In this document: positions 20,499 to 34,824 of the stretch, piece by piece
Numbering within the stretch: position 1 is the stretch's first letter
Layout of the letters: the number at the start of each line of letters is the position of its first letter
Assembly: GCA_947652115.1 (NCBI GenBank)
Contig: OX393562.1
Span: 11,622,646 to 11,686,645, forward strand
Length of the DNA: 64,000 nucleotides
Source of the DNA: Blastomussa wellsi
Lineage: Eukaryota > Cnidaria > Anthozoa > Scleractinia > Plerogyridae
Reading direction: 5' to 3'
Translations under genes and position numbers: made by a program
Notes under the pieces: model-generated
Told to the model about the DNA's origin: nothing
The model's input: the letters and a program-made list of their open reading frames with translations, nothing else
The model's database searches: none

Positions 20499-21480
20499 GG
20501 CACTTTGTGGAGTTCTAAGCACCTTATGGTATCCCAAGCAAAATCAATCAAATAACGCAAGCCTTGTGTACGAATCCCACATGGGCATCCTACATGTGGG
20601 AGATCTAACACCCATGGAAAACTATTTGGATTTGGAGGTCTGCGAGGTCATTGAAAGAACTGAAAAAGAAACTCCACCAGCACTGCGTGAACTGAACATT
20701 GAACACGAAAGCTGTATGTTTACACAAACTTGAATACAAAGTCAGCTTCTGGTCCGTCTGGAATTGTTTGATCCCAACAAAGTCTGACCAATTAGGGCAT
20801 AAACCTTCAGATTTTATAAGCATTGTCGCTTGCATTGCTGGGGATTTCGGATTACAACTTGTAGCATAATGCATGAGATGCCAGAAGGGAACAAATTCCA
20901 AACGGCATGAATGTGACCCGTATATTGTTTTCTGAAAAGCACCTGAACTGCCTGGCAGACTCTAAAAACATTAAAATTGGTTTATTCACTGCACTTGTTA
21001 TGAATTTAATTAGATTACTATGAAGTTTCCGATTTTTATTTTATTTCTGTTTTACACTATGCTGGTGATCTCTTTTGTTTGTGGAGCACAGGACAATATC
21101 TGCAACAGAAAACAGCATGGCTGAGCACTGTGGCTAAAAATGTTGGACTGATGATCAATGCAAGTAAGAACAGAGTTATGATGTGAAAGAAGGAATAAAC
21201 AAGGCAAGGCATGAATTTGCCTCACTCAGGCTTACCTGGAACACTATTAAAATCTCTCAGAAAACCAGGGTAAGGATTTTAAATTCAATGCCAAGGCTGT
21301 GTTGTCATACGTTTCAGAATGTTGAAAAACAACATGGAGATTTCCAGGAAGATCAGGGTGTTTATCCATAAATGCCTCTGATTTATCTTGCGCATAAGAT
21401 GGTGAAAGAATGTCTGAAATGCTGAAGTTAGGGATATCTTTGAATAGGATGACATGGCTGAATTGACCATGTTGAAATAG
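20293..21480 (+). pseudogene. RT remnant copy in units 7/8
   Basis: Standard architecture with the linked gtggcgag and cccatgg variants. Confidence 0.85.
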
Positions 21481-23834
21481 TGTTGGGTTGAGCAAAAGTC
21501 ACTTTATTTTGACAATTTTACAAGATCTGTTTCTTCACTAACAATTAAAATTAAATTTGAACAGTTGTCCAGGGTTCGTACAGGCCATGAAAAACCTGGA
21601 AAGTCTTGGAATTTTAGAATTTCATTTTCCAGGCCTGAAAAGTCATGGAATTAAAGTGTGGGTCATGCAAAATGATGTTTATTAAAAGAGTACATAATCA
21701 ATTAGGCTTTTTCATGTAGAAATTGTCAAAAAAATACCCAAAATGAAGATGGTTTCCAAGAAAATGCTCAAATTTAAGTTATGCAAAACTTGGATAGGTC
21801 ATGGAAAAGGTCACGGAAATTTTCAAAAGCTCAAAAGAGTGTTAACCCTGTTGTCAGCTATTAGTTCAACCCCATCATGACCCTCTCTACTCAAGTACCA
21901 GATATGCAACTTTGATTTCAACGTGTTACTGTTAATATTCACAGTATGACAAACATCGTGACAATACTGATTGCAGGGACTTGTACTTATTTGCAGAACG
22001 AGGTGCAGATTCCAAATAATCGGCTCCACAGCAGGTAAGAGGCAGGCCATAGGCAAGCAAGATGAAGTTAGTTAGTTGAACATGTTTTAATTTTCAAACT
22101 ATCAGTGTTGGAAATGTGATAGTAGTGTCAAAGGATGCTTTTTCAGTGTGATACTTTTACATACAGCAAGGACCCTCTAACTATGAACATTTCACTTTTA
22201 TTAATACCAATTTTTTTCTCTGTCTAATGAGATCTCTCTATCCAGACAAAAGGATTAGCAATTTTAACATGTAAGAAACACTAATCCTTTATATGAGAAG
22301 CACTTATTGGATAGTTAACCCTGGGCTTGTCACCTTGTGGTGGTGGTGTGGAGCCTGTACGTGCAATGACCTGGAGTGCTATGCCGGTTGGGACCAAGTC
22401 CCTGGTGGGTTCAACCATACTGGTTTGGTTGATGGATAGAGACCAGACAAAGGATAGCCAGTGGTCCTCAGGGGTGGGGGTTGGACATTCGGCTAATCAC
22501 TTGACCCCATAAAAATATTATTGAAGAAACCGTAAAGAAAAGGGGCCTTCTTCGCCACTTTGGCTCAAGTAGCCAGGCAACAAGCAAATCGTTAGATAAT
22601 AATAAAAAAATGTACAGAAAATTAGGTTCCCATTTTTCGAGTGTCCCAACGGTGTAACAAACAGTATAATAAAGATCATGCCAATACATTATACTAATTA
22701 TTATCAATATATGCGGCCAAATTGAAATCCGGCCTTGTGAAAACATGTCCTAAGCGGGCTGCAAATGACTCCAGGTGGGCCACTTTTGCATTTTGTCCCT
22801 CGATCTGATTGGTTCACACTCCATTATCCAGTGAATTTCAACCAATGAGATTACGTTTAGACCTTTTCCTGCTGGAAAACCATAGAGGTGTGTACAACCG
22901 GACAGCAAGCTTTGAAGTTCAGTTTCACCCTAAACTAATAGTTTTCACAGAGAATGATATGTCTATTTGATGGGAATAAATGCAGAGAAAAAATTCGGAT
23001 TTAGACTTCAGTCTATTTGATGGGAAAAATGGAGACAAAAAATCTGGATTTGGGCTTAAAGATAGGCTAAATAGAAGCAAAAGCACAATTCAGGAGAAAG
23101 AAAGAGAGCAAGTTCTTGTCGTCTTTACCAGAAGCGAAACATCATTCACTTGATTCCTACGGTCGAGGAAAATTAGCTAGGCTGAGGTACTGCAGGAATT
23201 TACACCAAAGATTGACTGGAAAATGTAATTTTCTTAAATATTACGATTTTCCATTGGTTCTTAACTCATTGTCGCTAATTTTCAGACACATTGTCTCTAT
23301 ATCTGCAACAACACAATGGTCCAGCTGGCACAGTTAATCTTATAACATTTTCAGCGCGATGTGTGTTATTTTTTGTATTCTTGAAAACGTTATTAAATTT
23401 GGTAGTTATCAGGATGTTATTTGACCTTGTGTATTGATAATAATGATAATAAAATGGCTTTTATCTGGAATATTATTTCTTTTCAGCCTTTACGCAGGTT
23501 TAAATCAACCATATTCCCTCAAAAAGTCAATTTATTCCCTTATTAATGGGATTTGTACTTGTTTGTAAGAAGAGGTGCAGATTCTAAATGAGCAGCCTTT
23601 ATCATCCATGGCAACCAAGCATCAGGTGATATTGATGAATTTTTTAAATTACAGTTACATATCAGTGAAGGAACCAGAAAATCTGTACAGTGTTATCAAA
23701 GAAGACACTTCACTGTACAGTGGTCCTGATCTGATATATGTGGCGAGAAACATTGAAAAACAATTCAAAGAATAGTAATCTTCTCTACATCTTAATTTTG
23801 TGGACTTTGAGAAGCCTTTGATAGTATCCATCGT
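20499..23834. repeat. Repeat unit 8, standard type (3336 bp)
   Basis: Majority type with cccatgg, gaataggatg and catacagc. It has a private caggccatg near 21582, where other copies read caggtcatg. Confidence 0.97.
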
Positions 23835-24816
23835 GGCACTTTGTGGAGTTCTAAGCACCTTATGGTATCCCAAGCAAAATCAATCAAATAACGCAAGCCT
23901 TGTGTACGAATCCCACATGGGCATCCTACATGTGGGAGATCTAACACCCATGGAAAACTATTTGGATTTGGAGGTCTGCGAGGTCATTGAAAGAACTGAA
24001 AAAGAAACTCCACCAGCACTGCGTGAACTGAACATTGAACACGAAAGCTGTATGTTTACACAAACTTGAATACAAAGTCAGCTTCTGGTCCGTCTGGAAT
24101 TGTTTGATCCCAACAAAGTCTGACCAATTAGGGCATAAACCTTCAGATTTTATAAGCATTGTCGCTTGCATTGCTGGGGATTTCGGATTACAACTTGTAG
24201 CATAATGCATGAGATGCCAGAAGGGAACAAATTCCAAACGGCATGAATGTGACCCGTATATTGTTTTCTGAAAAGCACCTGAACTGCCTGGCAGACTCTA
24301 AAAACATTAAAATTGGTTTATTCACTGCACTTGTTATGAATTTAATTAGATTACTATGAAGTTTCTGATTTTTATTTTATTTCTGTTTTACACTATGCTG
24401 GTGACCTCTTTTGTTTGTCGAGCACAGGACAATATCTGCAACAGAAAACAGCATGGCTGAGCACTGTGGCTAAAAATGTTGGACTGATGATCAATGCAAG
24501 TAAGAACAGAGTTATGATGTGAAAGAAGGAATAAACAAGGCAAGGCATGAATTTGCCTCACTCAGGCTTACCTGGAACACTATTAAAATCTCTCAGAAAA
24601 CCAGGGTAAGGATTTTAAATTCAATGCCAAGGCTGTGTTGTCATACGTTTCAGAATGTTGAAAAACAACATGGAGATTTCCAGGAAGATCAGGGTGTTTA
24701 TCCATAAATGCCTCTGATTTATCTTGCGCATAAGATGGTGAAAGAATGTCTGAAATGCTGAAGTTAGGGATATCTTTGAATAGGATGACATGGCTGAATT
24801 GACCATGTTGAAATAG
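23629..24816 (+). pseudogene. RT remnant copy in units 8/9
   Basis: Carries gtttctg, gtgacctc and gtcgagc around motif C. The gtgacctc change makes no difference to the YAG residues but replaces the aspartate codon gat by gac, and LWS becomes LSS. Confidence 0.85.
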
Positions 24817-27170
24817 TGTTGGGTTGAGCAAAAGTCACTTTATTTTGACAATTTTACAAGATCTGTTTCTTCACTAACAATTAAAATTAAATTTGAACAG
24901 TTGTCCAGGGTTCGTACAGGTCATGAAAAACCTGGAAAGTCTTGGAATTTTAGAATTTCATTTTCCAGGCCTGAAAAGTCATGGAATTAAAGTGTGGGTC
25001 ATGCAAAATGATGTTTATTAAAAGAGTACATAATCAATTAGGCTTTTTCATGTAGAAATTGTCAAAAAAATACCCAAAATGAAGATGGTTTCCAAGAAAA
25101 TGCTCAAATTTAAGTTATGCAAAACTTGGATAGGTCATGGAAAAGGTCACGGAAATTTTCAAAAGCTCAAAAGAGTGTTAACCTTGTTGTGAGCTATTAG
25201 TTCAACCCCATCATGACCCTCTCTACTCAAGTACCAGATATGCAACTTTGATTTCAACGTGTTACTGTTAATATTCACAGTATGACAAACATCGTGACAA
25301 TACTGATTGCAGGGATTTGTACTTATTTGCAGAACGAGGTGCAGATTCCAAATAATCAGCTCCACAGCAGGTAAGAGGCAGGCCATAGGCAAGCAAGATG
25401 AAGTTAGTTAGTTGAACATGTTTTAATTTTCAAACTATCAGTGTTGGAAATGTGATAGTAGTGTCAAAGGATGCTTTTTCAGTGTGATACTTTTACATAG
25501 AGCAAGGACCCTCTAACTATGAACATTTCACTTTTATTAATACCAATTTTTTTCTCTGTCTAATGAGATCTCTCTATCCAGACAAAAGGATTAGCAATTT
25601 TAACATGTAAGAAACACTAATCCTTTATATGAGAAGCACTTATTGGATAGTTAACCCTGGGCTTGTCACCTTGTGGTGGTGGTGTGGAGCCTGTACGTGC
25701 AATGACCTGGAGTGCTATGCCGGTTGGGACCAAGTCCCTGGTGGGTTCAACCATACTGGTTTGGTTGATGGATAGAGACCAGACAAAGGATAGCCAGTGG
25801 TCCTCAGGGGTGGGGGTTGGACATTCGGCTAATCACTTGACCCCATGAAAATATTATTGAAGAAACCGTAAAGAAAAGGGGCCTTCTTCGCCACTTTGGC
25901 TCAAGGAGCCAGGCAACAAGCAAATCGTTAGATAATAATAAAAAAATGTACAGAAAATTAGGTTCCCATTTTTCGAGTGTCCCAACGGTGTAACAAACAG
26001 TATAATAAAGATCATGCCAATACATTATACTAATTATTATCAATATATGCGGCCAAATTGAAATCCGGCCTTGTGAAAACATGTCCTAAGCGGGCTGCAA
26101 ATGACTCCAGGTGGGCCACTTTTGCATTTTGTCCCTCGATCTGATTGGTTCACACTCCATTATCCAGTGAATTTCAACCAATGAGATTACGTTTAGACCT
26201 TTTCCTGCTGGAAAACCATAGAGGTGTGTACAACCGGACAGCAAGCTTTGAAGTTCAGTTTCACCCTAAACTAATAGTTTTCACAGAGAATGATATGTCT
26301 ATTTGATGGGAATAAATGCAGAGAAAAAATTCGGATTTAGACTTCAGTCTATTTGATGGGAAAAATGGAGACAAAAAATCTGGATTTGGGCTTAAAGATA
26401 GGCTAAATAGAAGCAAAAGCACAAATCAGGAGAAAGAAAGAGAGCAAGTTCTTGTCGTCTTTACCAGAAGCGAAACATCATTCACTTGATTCCTACGGTC
26501 GAGGAAAATTAGCTAGGCTGAGGTACTGCAGGAATTTACACCAAAGATTGACTGGAAAATGTAATTTTCTTAAATATTACGATTTTCCATTGGTTCTTAA
26601 CTTATTGTCGCTAATTTTCAGACACATTGTCTCTATATCTGCAACAACACAATGGTCCAGCTGGCACAGTTAATCTTATAACATTTTCAGCGCGATGTGT
26701 GTTATTTTTTGTATTCTTGAAAACGTTATTAAATTTGGTAGTTATCAGGATGTTATTTGACCTTGTGTATTGATAATAATGATAATAAAATGGCTTTTAT
26801 CTGGAATATTATTTCTTTTCAGCCTTTACGCAGGTTTAAATCAACCATATTCCCTCAAAAAGTCATTTTATTCCCTTATTAATGGGATTTGTACTTGTTT
26901 GTAAGAAGAGGTGCAGATTCTAAATGAGCAGCCTTTATCATTCATGGCAACCAAGCATCAGGTGATATTGATGAATTTTTTAAATTACAGTTACATATCA
27001 GTGAAGGAACCAGAAAATCTGTACAGTGTTATCAAAGAACACACTTCACTGTACAGTGGTCCTGATCTGATATATGTGGTGAGAAACATTGAAAAACAAT
27101 TCAAAGAATAGTAATCTTCTCTACATCTTAATTTTGTGGACTTTGAGAAGCCTTTGATAGTATCCATCGT
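23835..27170. repeat. Repeat unit 9, standard type (3336 bp), mosaic
   Basis: The first part is majority type, with the gtttctg, gtgacctc and gtcgagc variants near 24360-24425. From about 25180 to 25915 it matches units 2-3 (ccttgttgtgagc, gggatttg, cagctcc, catagagc, ccccatgaaa, caaggagcc). It then returns to gtgggccac near 26112 and finally ends in the unit 3/6 haplotype. Private changes are aaatcagg near 26423, cttattg near 26602 and ttcatggc near 26941. Confidence 0.97.
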
Positions 27171-28152
27171 GGCACTTTGTGGAGTTCTAAGCACCTTATG
27201 GTATCCCAAGCAAAATCAATCAAATAACGCAAGCCTTGTGTACGAATCCCACATGGGCATCCTACATGTGGGAGATCTAACACCCATTGAAAACTATTTG
27301 GATTTGGAGGTCTGCGAGGTCATTGAAAGAACTGAAAAAGAAACTCCACCAGCACTGCGTGAACTGAACATTGAACACGAAAGCTGTATGTTTACACAAA
27401 CTTGAATACAAAGTCAGCTTCTGGTCCGTCTGGAATTGTTTGATCCCAACAAAGTCTGACCAATTAGGGCATAAACCTTCAGATTTTATAAGCATTGTCG
27501 CTTGCATTGCTGGGGATTTCGGATTACAACTTGTAGCATAATGCATGAGATGCCAGAAGGGAACAAATTCCAAACGGCATGAATGTGACCCGTATATTGT
27601 TTTCTGAAAAGCACCTGAACTGCCTGGCAGACTCTAAAAACATTAAAATTGGTTTATTCACTGCACTTGTTATGAATTTAATTAGATTACTATGAAGTTT
27701 CCGATTTTTATTTTATTTCTGTTTTACACTATGCTGGTGATCTCTTTTGTTTGTGGAGCACAGGACAATATCTGCAACAGAAAACAGCATGGCTGAGCAC
27801 TGTGGCTAAAAATGTTGGACTGATGATCAATGCAAGTAAGAACAGAGTTATGATGTGAAAGAAGGAATAAACAAGGCAAGGCATGAATTTGCCTCACTCA
27901 GGCTTACCTGGAACACTATTAAAATCTCTCAGAAAACCAGGGTAAGGATTTTAAATTCAATGCCAAGGCTGTGTTGTCATACGTTTCAGAATGTTGAAAA
28001 ACAACATGGAGATTTCCAGGAAGATCAGGGTGTTTATCCATAAATGCCTCTGATTTATCTTGCGCATAAGATGGTTAAAGAATGTCTGAAATGCTGAAGT
28101 TAGGGATATCTTTGAATTGGATGACATGGCTGAATTGACCATGTTGAAATAG
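26965..28152 (+). pseudogene. RT remnant copy in units 9/10
   Basis: Matches the copy in units 6/7, with ggttaaag and gaattgg, 10008 bp downstream of it. Confidence 0.85.
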
Positions 28153-30506
28153 TGTTGGGTTGAGCAAAAGTCACTTTATTTTGACAATTTTACAAGATCT
28201 GTTTCTTCACTAACAATTAAAATTAAATTTGAACAGTTGTCCAGGGTTCGTACAGGTCATGAAAAACCTGGAAAGTCTTGGAATTTTAGAATTTCATTTT
28301 CCAGGCCTGAAAAGTCATGGAATTAAAGTGTGGGTCATGCAAAATGATGTTTATTAAAAGAGTACATAATCAATTAGGCTTTTTCATGTAGAAATTGTCA
28401 AAAAAATACCCAAAATGAAGATGGTTTCCAAGAAAATGCTCAAATTTAAGTTATGCAAAACTTGGATAGGTCATGGAAAAGGTCACGGAAATTTTCAAAA
28501 GCTCAAAAGAGTGTTAACCCTGTTGTCAGCTATTAGTTCAACCCCATCATGACCCTCTCTACTCAAGTACCAGATATGCAACTTTGATTTCAACGTGTTA
28601 CTGTTAATATTCACAGTATGACAAACATCGTGACAATACTGATTGCAGGGACTTGTACTTATTTGCAGAACGAGGTGCAGATTCCAAATAATCGGCTCCA
28701 CAGCAGGTAAGAGGCAGGCCATAGGCAAGCAAGATGAAGTTAGTTAGTTGAACATGTTTTAATTTTCAAACTATCAGTGTTGGAAATGTGATAGTAGTGT
28801 CAAAGGATGCTTTTTCAGTGTGATACTTTTACATACAGCAAGGACCCTCTAACTATGAACATTTCACTTTTATTAATACCAATTTTTTTCTCTGTCTAAT
28901 GAGATCTCTCTATCCAGACAAAAGGATTAGCAATTTTAACATGTAAGAAACACTAATCCTTTATATGAGAAGCACTTATTGGATAGTTAACCCTGGGCTT
29001 GTCACCTTGTGGTGGTGGTGTGGAGCCTGTACGTGCAATGACCTGGAGTGCTATGCCGGTTGGGACCAAGTCCCTGGTGGGTTCAACCATACTGGTTTGG
29101 TTGATGGATAGAGACCAGACAAAGGATAGCCAGTGGTCCTCAGGGGTGGGGGTTGGACATTCGGCTAATCACTTGACCCCATAAAAATATTATTGAAGAA
29201 ACCGTAAAGAAAAGGGGCCTTCTTCGCCACTTTGGCTCAAGTAGCCAGGCAACAAGCAAATCGTTAGATAATAATAAAAAAATGTACAGAAAATTAGGTT
29301 CCCATTTTTCGAGTGTCCCAACGGTGTAACAAACAGTATAATAAAGATCATGCCAATACATTATACTAATTATTATCAATATATGCGGCCAAATTGAAAT
29401 CCGGCCTTGTGAAAACATGTCCTAAGCGGGCTGCAAATGACTCCAGGTGGGCCACTTTTGCATTTTGTCCCTCGATCTGATTGGTTCACACTCCATTATC
29501 CAGTGAATTTCAACCAATGAGATTACGTTTAGACCTTTTCCTGCTGGAAAACCATAGAGGTGTGTACAACCGGACAGCAAGCTTTGAAGTTCAGTTTCAC
29601 CCTAAACTAATAGTTTTCACAGAGAATGATATGTCTATTTGATGGGAATAAATGCAGAGAAAAAATTCGGATTTAGACTTCAGTCTATTTGATGGGAAAA
29701 ATGGAGACAAAAAATCTGGATTTGGGCTTAAAGATAGGCTAAATAGAAGCAAAAGCACAATTCAGGAGAAAGAAAGAGAGCAAGTTCTTGTCGTCTTTAC
29801 CAGAAGCGAAACATCATTCACTTGATTCCTACGGTCGAGGAAAATTAGCTAGGCTGAGGTACTGCAGGAATTTACACCAAAGATTGACTGGAAAATGTAA
29901 TTTTCTTAAATATTACGATTTTCCATTGGTTCTTAACTCATTGTCGCTAATTTTCAGACACATTGTCTCTATATCTGCAACAACACAATGGTCCAGCTGG
30001 CACAGTTAATCTTATAACATTTTCAGCGCGATGTGTGTTATTTTTTGTATTCTTGAAAACGTTATTAAATTTGGTAGTTATCAGGATGTTATTTGACCTT
30101 GTGTATTGATAATAATGATAATAAAATGGCTTTTATCTGGAATATTATTTCTTTTCAGCCTTTACGCAGGTTTAAATCAACCATATTCCCTCAAAAAGTC
30201 AATTTATTCCCTTATTAATGGGATTTGTACTTGTTTGTAAGAAGAGGTGCAGATTCTAAATGAGCAGCCTTTATCATCCATGGCAACCAAGCATCAGGTG
30301 ATATTGATGAATTTTTTAAATTACAGTTACATATCAGTGAAGGAACCAGAAAATCTGTACAGTGTTATCAAAGAAGACACTTCACTGTACAGTGGTCCTG
30401 ATCTGATATATGTGGCGAGAAACATTGAAAAACAATTCAAAGAATAGTAATCTTCTCTACATCTTAATTTTGTGGACTTTGAGAAGCCTTTGATAGTATC
30501 CATCGT
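27171..30506. repeat. Repeat unit 10, standard type (3336 bp)
   Basis: It repeats the unit 7 marker pair ggttaaag (near 28074) and gaattggatg (near 28116). It differs from unit 7 at catacagc near 28832. It ends in the gtggcgag haplotype. Confidence 0.97.
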
Positions 30507-31488
30507 GGCACTTTGTGGAGTTCTAAGCACCTTATGGTATCCCAAGCAAAATCAATCAAATAACGCAAGCCTTGTGTACGAATCCCACATGGGCATCCTA
30601 CATGTGGGAGATCTAACACCCATGGAAAACTATTTGGATTTGGAGGTCTGCGAGGTCATTGAAAGAACTGAAAAAGAAACTCCACCAGCACTGCGTGAAC
30701 TGAACATTGAACACGAAAGCTGTATGTTTACACAAACTTGAATACAAAGTCAGCTTCTGGTCCGTCTGGAATTGTTTGATCCCAACAAAGTCTGACCAAT
30801 TAGGGCATAAACCTTCAGATTTTATAAGCATTGTCGCTTGCATTGCTGGGGATTTCGGATTACAACTTGTAGCATAATGCATGAGATGCCAGAAGGGAAC
30901 AAATTCCAAACGGCATGAATGTGACCCGTATATTGTTTTCTGAAAAGCACCTGAACTGCCTGGCAGACTCTAAAAACATTAAAATTGGTTTATTCACTGC
31001 ACTTGTTATGAATTTAATTAGATTACTATGAAGTTTCTGATTTTTATTTTATTTCTGTTTTACACTATGCTGGTGACCTCTTTTGTTTGTCGAGCACAGG
31101 ACAATATCTGCAACAGAAAACAGCATGGCTGAGCACTGTGGCTAAAAATGTTGGACTGATGATCAATGCAAGTAAGAACAGAGTTATGATGTGAAAGAAG
31201 GAATAAACAAGGCAAGGCATGAATTTGCCTCACTCAGGCTTACCTGGAACACTATTAAAATCTCTCAGAAAACCAGGGTAAGGATTTTAAATTCAATGCC
31301 AAGGCTGTGTTGTCATACGTTTCAGAATGTTGAAAAACAACATGGAGATTTCCAGGAAGATCAGGGTGTTTATCCATAAATGCCTCTGATTTATCTTGCG
31401 CATAAGATGGTGAAAGAATGTCTGAAATGCTGAAGTTAGGGATATCTTTGAATAGGAAGACATGGCTGAATTGACCATGTTGAAATAG
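30301..31488 (+). pseudogene. RT remnant copy in units 10/11
   Basis: Has the gtttctg/gtcgagc variant around motif C and the gaataggaagac variant near the 3' end. Confidence 0.85.
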
Positions 31489-33842
31489 TGTTGGGTTGAG
31501 CAAAAGTCACTTTATTTTGACAATTTTACAAGATCTGTTTCTTCACTAACAATTAAAATTAAATTTGAACAGTTGTCCAGGGTTCGTACAGGTCATGAAA
31601 AACCTGGAAAGTCTTGGAATTTTAGAATTTCATTTTCCAGGCCTGAAAAGTCATGGAATTAAAGTGTGGGTCATGCAAAATGATGTTTATTAAAAGAGTA
31701 CATAATCAATTAGGCTTTTTCATGTAGAAATTGTCAAAAAAATACCCAAAATGAAGATGGTTTCCAAGAAAATGCTCAAATTTAAGTTATGCAAAACTTG
31801 GATAGGTCATGGAAAAGGTCACGGAAATTTTCAAAAGCTCAAAAGAGTGTTAACCCTGTTGTCAGCTATTAGTTCAACCCCATCATGACCCTCTCTACTC
31901 AAGTACCAGATATGCAACTTTGATTTCAACGTGTTACTGTTAATATTCACAGTATGACAAACATCGTGACAATACTGATTGCAGGGACTTGTACTTATTT
32001 GCAGAACGAGGTGCAGATTCCAAATAATCGGCTCCACAGCAGGTAAGAGGCAGGCCATAGGCAAGCAAGATGAAGTTAGTTAGTTGAACATGTTTTAATT
32101 TTCAAACTATCAGTGTTGGAAATGTGATAGTAGTGTCAAAGGATGCTTTTTCAGTGTGATACTTTTACATACAGCAAGGACCCTCTAACTATGAACATTT
32201 CACTTTTATTAATACCAATTTTTTTCTCTGTCTAATGAGATCTCTCTATCCAGACAAAAGGATTAGCAATTTTAACATGTAAGAAACACTAATCCTTTAT
32301 ATGAGAAGCACTTATTGGATAGTTAACCCTGGGCTTGTCACCTTGTGGTGGTGGTGTGGAGCCTGTACGTGCAATGACCTGGAGTGCTATGCCGGTTGGG
32401 ACCAAGTCCCTGGTGGGTTCAACCATACTGGTTTGGTTGATGGATAGAGACCAGACAAAGGATAGCCAGTGGTCCTCAGGGGTGGGGGTTGGACATTCGG
32501 CTAATCACTTGACCCCATAAAAATATTATTGAAGAAACCGTAAAGAAAAGGGGCCTTCTTCGCCACTTTGGCTCAAGTAGCCAGGCAACAAGCAAATCGT
32601 TAGATAATAATAAAAAAATGTACAGAAAATTAGGTTCCCATTTTTCGAGTGTCCCAACGGTGTAACAAACAGTATAATAAAGATCATGCCAATACATTAT
32701 ACTAATTATTATCAATATATGCGGCCAAATTGAAATCCGGCCTTGTGAAAACATGTCCTAAGCGGGCTGCAAATGACTCCAGGTGGGCCACTTTTGCATT
32801 TTGTCCCTCGATCTGATTGGTTCACACTCCATTATCCAGTGAATTTCAACCAATGAGATTACGTTTAGACCTTTTCCTGCTGGAAAACCATAGAGGTGTG
32901 TACAACCGGACAGCAAGCTTTGAAGTTCAGTTTCACCCTAAACTAATAGTTTTCACAGAGAATGATATGTCTATTTGATGGGAATAAATGCAGAGAAAAA
33001 ATTCGGATTTAGACTTCAGTCTATTTGATGGGAAAAATGGAGACAAAAAATCTGGATTTGGGCTTAAAGATAGGCTAAATAGAAGCAAAAGCACAATTCA
33101 GGAGAAAGAAAGAGAGCAAGTTCTTGTCGTCTTTACCAGAAGCGAAACATCATTCACTTGATTCCTACGGTCGAGGAAAATTAGCTAGGCTGAGGTACTG
33201 CAGGAATTTACACCAAAGATTGACTGGAAAATGTAATTTTCTTAAATATTACGATTTTCCATTGGTTCTTAACTCATTGTCGCTAATTTTCAGACACATT
33301 GTCTCTATATCTGCAACAACACAATGGTCCAGCTGGCACAGTTAATCTTATAACATTTTCAGCGCGATGTGTGTTATTTTTTGTATTCTTGAAAACGTTA
33401 TTAAATTTGGTAGTTATCAGGATGTTATTTGACCTTGTGTATTGATAATAATGATAATAAAATGGCTTTTATCTGGAATATTATTTCTTTTCAGCCTTTA
33501 CGCAGGTTTAAATCAACCATATTCCCTCAAAAAGTCAATTTATTCCCTTATTAATGGGATTTGTACTTGTTTGTAAGAAGAGGTGCAGATTCTAAATGAG
33601 CAGCCTTTATCATCCATGGCAACCAAGCATCAGGTGATATTGATGAATTTTTTAAATTACAGTTACATATCAGTGAAGGAACCAGAAAATCTGTACAGTG
33701 TTATCAAAGAAGACACTTCACTGTACAGTGGTCCTGATCTGATATATGTGGCGAGAAACATTGAAAAACAATTCAAAGAATAGTAATCTTCTCTACATCT
33801 TAATTTTGTGGACTTTGAGAAGCCTTTGATAGTATCCATCGT
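30507..33842. repeat. Repeat unit 11, standard type (3336 bp)
   Basis: It carries gtttctg, gtgacctc and gtcgagc near 31032-31091 and the variant gaataggaagac near 31451. The last is found only here and in unit 12. All diagnostic sites I checked match unit 12. Confidence 0.97.
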
Positions 33843-34824
33843 GGCACTTTGTGGAGTTCTAAGCACCTTATGGTATCCCAAGCAAAATCAATCAAATAAC
33901 GCAAGCCTTGTGTACGAATCCCACATGGGCATCCTACATGTGGGAGATCTAACACCCATGGAAAACTATTTGGATTTGGAGGTCTGCGAGGTCATTGAAA
34001 GAACTGAAAAAGAAACTCCACCAGCACTGCGTGAACTGAACATTGAACACGAAAGCTGTATGTTTACACAAACTTGAATACAAAGTCAGCTTCTGGTCCG
34101 TCTGGAATTGTTTGATCCCAACAAAGTCTGACCAATTAGGGCATAAACCTTCAGATTTTATAAGCATTGTCGCTTGCATTGCTGGGGATTTCGGATTACA
34201 ACTTGTAGCATAATGCATGAGATGCCAGAAGGGAACAAATTCCAAACGGCATGAATGTGACCCGTATATTGTTTTCTGAAAAGCACCTGAACTGCCTGGC
34301 AGACTCTAAAAACATTAAAATTGGTTTATTCACTGCACTTGTTATGAATTTAATTAGATTACTATGAAGTTTCTGATTTTTATTTTATTTCTGTTTTACA
34401 CTATGCTGGTGACCTCTTTTGTTTGTCGAGCACAGGACAATATCTGCAACAGAAAACAGCATGGCTGAGCACTGTGGCTAAAAATGTTGGACTGATGATC
34501 AATGCAAGTAAGAACAGAGTTATGATGTGAAAGAAGGAATAAACAAGGCAAGGCATGAATTTGCCTCACTCAGGCTTACCTGGAACACTATTAAAATCTC
34601 TCAGAAAACCAGGGTAAGGATTTTAAATTCAATGCCAAGGCTGTGTTGTCATACGTTTCAGAATGTTGAAAAACAACATGGAGATTTCCAGGAAGATCAG
34701 GGTGTTTATCCATAAATGCCTCTGATTTATCTTGCGCATAAGATGGTGAAAGAATGTCTGAAATGCTGAAGTTAGGGATATCTTTGAATAGGAAGACATG
34801 GCTGAATTGACCATGTTGAAATAG
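33637..34824 (+). pseudogene. RT remnant copy in units 11/12
   Basis: Same variants as the copy at 30301-31488; no difference found at the sites checked. Confidence 0.85.
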
